Part shown: piece after piece, positions 58,963-64,000 of the stretch
How the letters are laid out: each line of letters starts with the position of its first letter
Position numbering within the stretch: position 1 is the first letter of the stretch
Assembly: GCA_916700875.1 (NCBI GenBank)
Contig: CAKAKS010000013.1
Span: 11,276,096 to 11,340,095, forward strand
DNA: 64,000 nt
From: Sebastes aleutianus
Lineage: Eukaryota > Chordata > Actinopteri > Perciformes > Sebastidae
Direction of reading: 5' to 3'
Made by a program: the position numbers and the translations under genes
Notes under the pieces: model-generated
Seen by the model: the letters and a program-made list of their open reading frames with translations, nothing else
Told to the model about the DNA's origin: nothing
The model's database searches: none

Positions 58963-60058
58963 GTATTAAAGAAGTGGACGTAGTCACTGTGATGTCACCC
59001 ATTGATTTGTGGACTGCCGTTTTGAAGCCTCAAGTTTGGCATTTTGGCCATCACCATCTTGTTTTTTTGCAACCAGAAGTGACACTAGAAGGTGGAGCTA
59101 AGTACAACCGAACGTTGAATAAGACATTTTTAGGTGACCAAAAGGTGATAATTAACTTTCATGAAGTGAAAACACACTGTGAAAGGGTTAAAGTTCTACG
59201 ACGAAAACAGGGACAACGTCGTGGTAGCGACCTGTCAATCACAAGGTAGTCACGCCCTAAAGCATCCCCTGCTTTATGGTCTATCTGACTCTAAATGGGA
59301 CCATCATTTACTAAATGAACATCATGCTGTATTGAAGAAGATTTGAAACTGGCAATTGAGACCATAAACTCATGTTTACAATCTATCGAAGTAATAATCA
59401 AGAGAGAAGTAGGCTCATTTTCTCAAAGATTACTATAGAACCAGAGGAGTCGCACCCTGCTGGCTGTTAGAGAAAATGCAGGTTTAAAGGTCCCATATTA
59501 TAAAAAAGTGAGATTTTCATGTGTTTTTACTATAAAGCAGGCTTAAGTCCTATATAAATACTGTGAAAGTATCAAAACACTCAATCCACAGGGAAATACA
59601 CACAGCCTCTATTTAGAAACTCTGCATTTGAAACAAGCTGTCAGGATTTCTGCCCATTTGTGATGTCACAAGTATACAATATTTAGACCATTGACACAAT
59701 TTCAAACGTAAACATTCTAAATGTGTCCCAGTTTATTCCTGGTTGCAGTGTATGTGAATGTCATCAGCTGACAGGAAGTACACATGGACCCAAGCTGTTG
59801 CCTAGCAACGCAATTCTGTTGCAATTTTGTCGCAATTCCCTCAACATCTGCTAAAACGGAGCATTTCAGACAGAGGGTAAATACAGGCATATTCAGGCAG
59901 ACAGTATGAGGAAAATAAAGTTTTTTTTTAACATTACAGGATGTTACCATGTTCTGGTAGAAACACAAAATACAAGTATGAACCTGAAAATGAGCATTAT
60001 ATGGGACCTTTAAGGCTCTTCAGCATTGACTTCACTTCTCAGAACCAGAGGTTGGACT
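58963..60058 (+). repeat. Dispersed repeat family F, copy 4, split by a TTAA element
   Basis: The left part (58963-59487) holds the gaagtggacgtagtcactgt to gcaccctgctggctgttaga blocks. The right part (60010-60058) holds ttcacttctcagaaccagag gttgg. The element at 59488-60009 lies between. Confidence 0.75.
59488..60009 (+). mobile_element. TTAA-target miniature element (AGGTCCC family), nested
   Basis: This 522-bp element starts aggtcccatattataaaaaa and ends tatatgggacct, with TTAA on both sides (59484-59487; 60010-60013). The same spot in the uninterrupted repeat copy at 43681 has one TTAA (gcaggtttaaggtact), so the duplication is directly demonstrated. Confidence 0.92.
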
Positions 60059-60059
60059 G

Positions 60060-61880
60060 GAGTTATCTCAATTTTAAAGGATCACACTGATAATTTTGTA
60101 CACTCAAAGCTCATTAACTTCAAATCATAAGCATTTAAATAGATTTGCCTATGAAGGTTTCAGTTTGTTTCATTATATTTTAGTATAAACATCAACTTGC
60201 AGACACCTGAAACTTGCTTGAGGCATAGTTAATCCGTCAAGGCAAACAATAAGTCTGCTTATTTTTACATTATCGTAGCGGAAACCATTTTAAAGACTTT
60301 CTTGCATCACATTCAGGATGTGAAGTACCGAAGTGCATAAAATCCAACCCAGTAGACAAGTCTGCTATTTGTGACCTCAGTAGATTCCTGCATGAAAACA
60401 ATGTAAATATAAATATACATTTTTCATGCTGCACTTCATAATGACGTCCTATAGGGTTTGAAATTTAGACACACATGATGTGCTTTGTAAAATGGTCCTT
60501 AATAAAGTAAAGGATTTAAAGTTAATGGGGTAGACACACACAACCCCCCAGTGTGGTATTTAGGAGAAGAAAAGCTTCCTTCTCTTCTGCCGTCTGGAGG
60601 ATTCAACTCCTTCGGCTTTTCATCTTCTACCAGCATGTTTGTGACATACATGAACACATGGAGCACATGTACAGTTGTGTTTTGCACGCACGCACTGATT
60701 TAACACGAGACGAGCAAAGCTACGAGGAAGGCTGGAAAGCAGCAGGGGAGAGGAAGGAAGACGGGATCGGGGGGGCTGGGAGATTTAGGATGGCATGTGT
60801 GTAACTAAGCTCAGGTATTCAAGTCTTAAGCTTTCAGCCCCTGTGGAGCGACCGAGTACCTTTCCTTCTTTTACCCCGCTGCCTTCGGTTTAAGAGACGG
60901 CACTGTAACATCTGCTCCCGCTGAGTCAATTTGCCAATACATCAGCTCTCAGCTTCCAGTAGCAGCGACGGAGAACGCTCCAGGACAGGGTCGGGGGGTT
61001 AACATGTCCGCGGCAGGACTTTGGTATTATCGCTCGATCAAATGTTCTCTCCTGGCTCTCAGCTGTGGTGTGAGTTTATTTATCACCAGCGTGGTAAATA
61101 ATGGCTGCGTGTATTTGTCTGACTGAAAGGAGGTTTTGGCAGAGATTGCCGTCAGTCCGCTCTGATTGATTTCCAAGAATTTCTTGGATTTCTTTTATCC
61201 CGTTTCAGCACATGTACTGCAGACAACTGCCTGTGTGTAAATAGCTGTATGCAACAGTGACCAGCAGTTATTTGGTTTCTTACTTCCTCCAGTTTAGGTC
61301 CAAGGTTCGAAACCGGCTCCCCAGCACAAAAAAAGGGATTTACCTTTTGTTTTAGGGAGTCTAGGGTAAGAGGAGGCTTTTCAACGCCCGCTTTAACATC
61401 CATGGATTTGTTAAAGCTTTCCTGCTTTGTAACAAAAAATAAATAAATCAGGATTTTGTCTGCTGAAATTTCTGTCTTTCACCAGCTGAATGTGATAAAA
61501 TATAAAAGTGAAAACAACTGAGTTTTAAAGTTCATTCTCAGCTTTGGAAAAAAAACCTCACCATGAGGTTTATTTAGAAGCTGTTCAAATCTGTTGATGA
61601 AGATCATGTGTTAAGGCCCCGGCTACTCAATGGACCTCGCGGTGAAAGTTAATAATTTAATCAAGAAGAGAAGAATATTGTGATTTTCAGACATATCTGA
61701 GAAGAGTACAATCTCATCTGAAGGGCTGCGGTCAAATAGTCCAAAAATGACATCCTCGTTTCCTGAACACTTCTCCTTGACCTCCATGGAAAATATCATG
61801 AGGTCATGATGATTTTATATTTTTTTAAGTAACTTTATTTATAACACATAGAAAATGTGACAAACTCAATGCTGTACAAT
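60060..61880. other. Intron 2 sequence, no gene recognised
   Basis: Open frames are short and without recognised domains. No clear transposon. The 60800-61060 part is somewhat GC-richer. Confidence 0.4.
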
Positions 61881-61884
61881 TCAA

Positions 61885-62153
61885 TTAAGGATTCCTGTCC
61901 ATAAAATGTCAGAAAATAGTGAAAAAAGTTTCTCAAAGTCCAAGGTGATGTCTTTAAATGTCTTGTTTTGTCAGTCCAAAACCCAAAGAGATTCACTTTA
62001 TTATGATATAGAACAGAAATCTGCATATTTGAGAGGCTAAAACAGCATTTTCTGCCATTTTTGTATGAAAAATGACTTAAACGATGAATCGATTATCAAA
62101 ATAGTTGCCGATTATTTTCAACTAATCGATTAGGTGACTCATCATTGCAGCTC
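61885..62153. repeat. AATCGATT-type dispersed repeat, near complete
   Basis: It runs from ttcctgtccataaaatgtca gaaaatagtg through agtccaaggtgatgtcttta aatgtc to tcgattatcaaaatagttgc and cattgcagctcta. It is the best uninterrupted copy for comparison with the split copy at 19140-20127. Confidence 0.6.
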
Positions 62154-62154
62154 T

Positions 62155-62600
62155 AAATTCTCACTCACTCACTCACTCCCCTTCATCCCCTATGGGACAT
62201 AAGGCTTCAATGAGCTCTCTTCATTGCATTCGCTCTTTGGCAGCATGTTGGGACTCTCCACATGACAGGTTCATCTTGTCCAGCTCCTGTATCACAGTTT
62301 TGCGCCAGGTGGATTTGGGGTTTTCTTTTGCCTGGTGGTGTCCATCTTAAGGCAACTCTCAGGATCCGGTCCTGCACAGTTGGTGGTTGGAGATTTTGTT
62401 TGGCCAAAAATCTGGCGTATTCGTCTGAGGCATCCATTGTGAAAAACTTCCACTCTCCTCATATCGGTTTAGATCACTCGCTAACTCTCTAAACTGTCTC
62501 CAAAGCACTAAATTCAACCAGCTCTTGTCATGGCTGCCGCTTCGACACTTTCTGGTCATTTCACTAAGTTGGGAAAGACTGTTCGACCGCATTCAAGGTC
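62155..62600 (-). pseudogene. 3' end of a LINE open reading frame
   Basis: On the minus strand the end of a LINE polyprotein is readable: KTVIQELDKMNLS, ESQHAAKERMQ, a stop pair where tggagagag would be expected, then RELIEALCPIGDEGE. This is followed by a (gagt)n tail (ctcactcactcactcactcc at about 62160-62178 on +), as in several fish LINEs. Stops and frame changes show it is inactive. The upstream part to 62600 is probably LINE too but not recognisable by eye. Confidence 0.72.
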
Positions 62601-64000
62601 CACTTACTAGCTTTTTCCAGAGCTATCAACCGTATCACATTGTCTTCATTGGCATGAACTATTATGTTCATGGTGGAGAATGATGCTTAACTTAATATAG
62701 AATAGAAGTCCTAAAGGTTCTATGTGTAAAAACACAACAGCTCACATGTTAAATGAAGACCTGTGATATGGCTGAAAGCTCCTACATATAGTTAGCAAGT
62801 GGACTTTGAGTTGGGATTATTTTGTCAAATTTGCAAGTTCAAAACCAGATTTCTTATTTTCTTCTATGGTTTTTTAAAATATGATAATCATAATAATCTA
62901 CCTACAATGAAGAAGAAGAAGAAGAAGCTGTTTTATCTGCTCTTTAGACTTTTGACCCGTCCTGCTCCAGTCAGTGATCTCTAATCAGAAGGTCGTGTTC
63001 TTTAAAGCTCCAGCGGCCTCTCTTTGTCTCACACAGATGCATTGTGGGTGCAATATCTCCAGATCTGCTCCGTGTCGAGGCTGTGATGTTACAGCAAATA
63101 TTTGGCTTTGGACTGCTGATGCAAAACAGCTGTTTTGACATCACCGGTCAGGGTGTGGACAGACACACAGCAAGCTTTAAAGACAGCAGAGCGTCGGCGC
63201 AATTCACTGTTAGATTGCTCTTTGAGGCAAAATGCTGCACTCTGAGCTCTTTGAGGAAGAGGAGAGGCGTTTTGGATGTGTGAGGGTCTGTTCAAGGTTG
63301 TTTCTGTGTGAGAGATGAGTGGACTTTCTGTTCCAATCATCAGCTCCGTCTGTCTCTTGTTTGACATATGAAAGACCTTTGTGTTTTACAGATCAGTGCA
63401 AAACTGGCTCTTTGATTGAGGACCCACTTTACACATAGAAGTAAATGGATTGTACTGAGGAGAGCCACAGATAAAACACTGAACTGTACGTTATTAATTC
63501 ACAAAGCTCTGATAGAAGTCAGAGACACGTGATTCTGCAATTTATCATCAAGCGCGATAAAAAAGTCATGAGTTGAGCAGGTGAGAGGTTGATAGTAAAA
63601 TGATCCTTTAATAAGTTTAATCGATGAGATTCAGCATCAATAAGTGGAATCTTTTAGAATCAATGAACAACTGGCCGTGTGTATTATTACAATAGCTTTC
63701 ATTGATGTAGTTGACCCAGTGTTATCTAAAAACCCTGACACTAGTTAGACTGTGTGCAGCTCATAAAGAGAATCCTCCATCTAACTACAGCAGAACGGCC
63801 CGCTGACTGTGATGATTAACGTCTTTTGTTCCTTTGTGGCTGGTCGTACAGCTCTGGATCGGTTACGTGATCGGCCTCCGCAGCGTGACATTGGGCATGT
63901 TGGATCTGCTTCCATTCACGTACCCTAAAACTGTGGTTGCAACGCCGACACACCGTCCTCGTCTTATACACGACTTTCTCACCGGCAGGCGGGTCCTCCA
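62600..64000. other. Right edge of the window, no exon confirmed
   Basis: A (GAA)n-type run is at 62907-62930. At 63852 an acceptor-like cgtacag precedes an open frame running to the window edge (LWIGYVIGLRSVTLGMLDLL and on). It has no TNF-family similarity that I can see, so it is not called an exon. Confidence 0.35.

Larger units (their letters stand above)
46553..64000 (+). other. Intron 2 of the ligand gene, continuing past the window
   Basis: It starts with donor gtacgg at 46553. No exon encoding the TNF-homology domain was recognised before the window ends, so this is read as one intron of at least 17.4 kb. A very short exon 3 (about 42 bp in human TRAIL) could be missed by eye. Confidence 0.5.

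Overview
The window reads as vertebrate nuclear DNA, almost certainly from a teleost fish and probably a percomorph. It has long (CA)n/(GT)n microsatellites, dense fish-type hAT, Tc1/mariner and TTAA-target miniature elements, a tRNA-derived SINE, LINE 3' ends, spliceosomal GT/AG exon borders and a single gene with very long introns. Nothing bacterial (operons, ribosome binding sites, CRISPR) is present.

One protein-coding gene is supported, on the + strand. Its first coding exon is 4808-5029 (74 codons: short cytoplasmic tail plus one transmembrane helix). Its second coding exon is 46403-46552 (50 codons: extracellular stalk with two cysteines). Both exons end in phase 0 with consensus splice sites. 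The layout and sequence match a type II membrane ligand of the TNF superfamily, best read as TNFSF10 (TRAIL), with TNFSF11 (RANKL) as the alternative. The receptor-binding TNF-homology domain lies in later exons that I could not find here, so the gene runs off the right edge. Intron 1 is about 41.4 kb and intron 2 is at least 17.4 kb.

Region by region: 1-4.4 kb is upstream DNA with an inverted-repeat transposon, a LINE tail, a miniature element and AT-rich sequence, ending in C and GA tracts just upstream of the pyrimidine-rich 5' leader. 5-46.4 kb is intron 1. It carries nested elements at 7.3-8.2 kb (SINE in LINE in hAT), a hAT element holding a 28S rRNA fragment at 19.2-19.9 kb, a dead Tc1/mariner transposon at 26.0-27.6 kb, an alternating tandem array at 30.2 kb, a 946-bp hAT-like element at 30.9-31.9 kb, and a LINE whose coding region contains a minisatellite at 36.5-38.2 kb. 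Several TTAA-flanked miniature elements are also present. 46.6-64 kb is intron 2. It has two hAT elements with exact 8-bp target duplications, a 30-bp minisatellite, a small helicase-like fragment, a second copy of the transposon seen at the left edge, a TTAA element inserted into another repeat, and a LINE 3' end.

No new multi-gene system was found. The most interesting structures are genomic: the 28S rRNA piece inside a hAT element, the minisatellite that grew out of LINE coding sequence, and several insertions whose order and target duplications can be read directly. All family calls were made by eye from sequence, without database searches.
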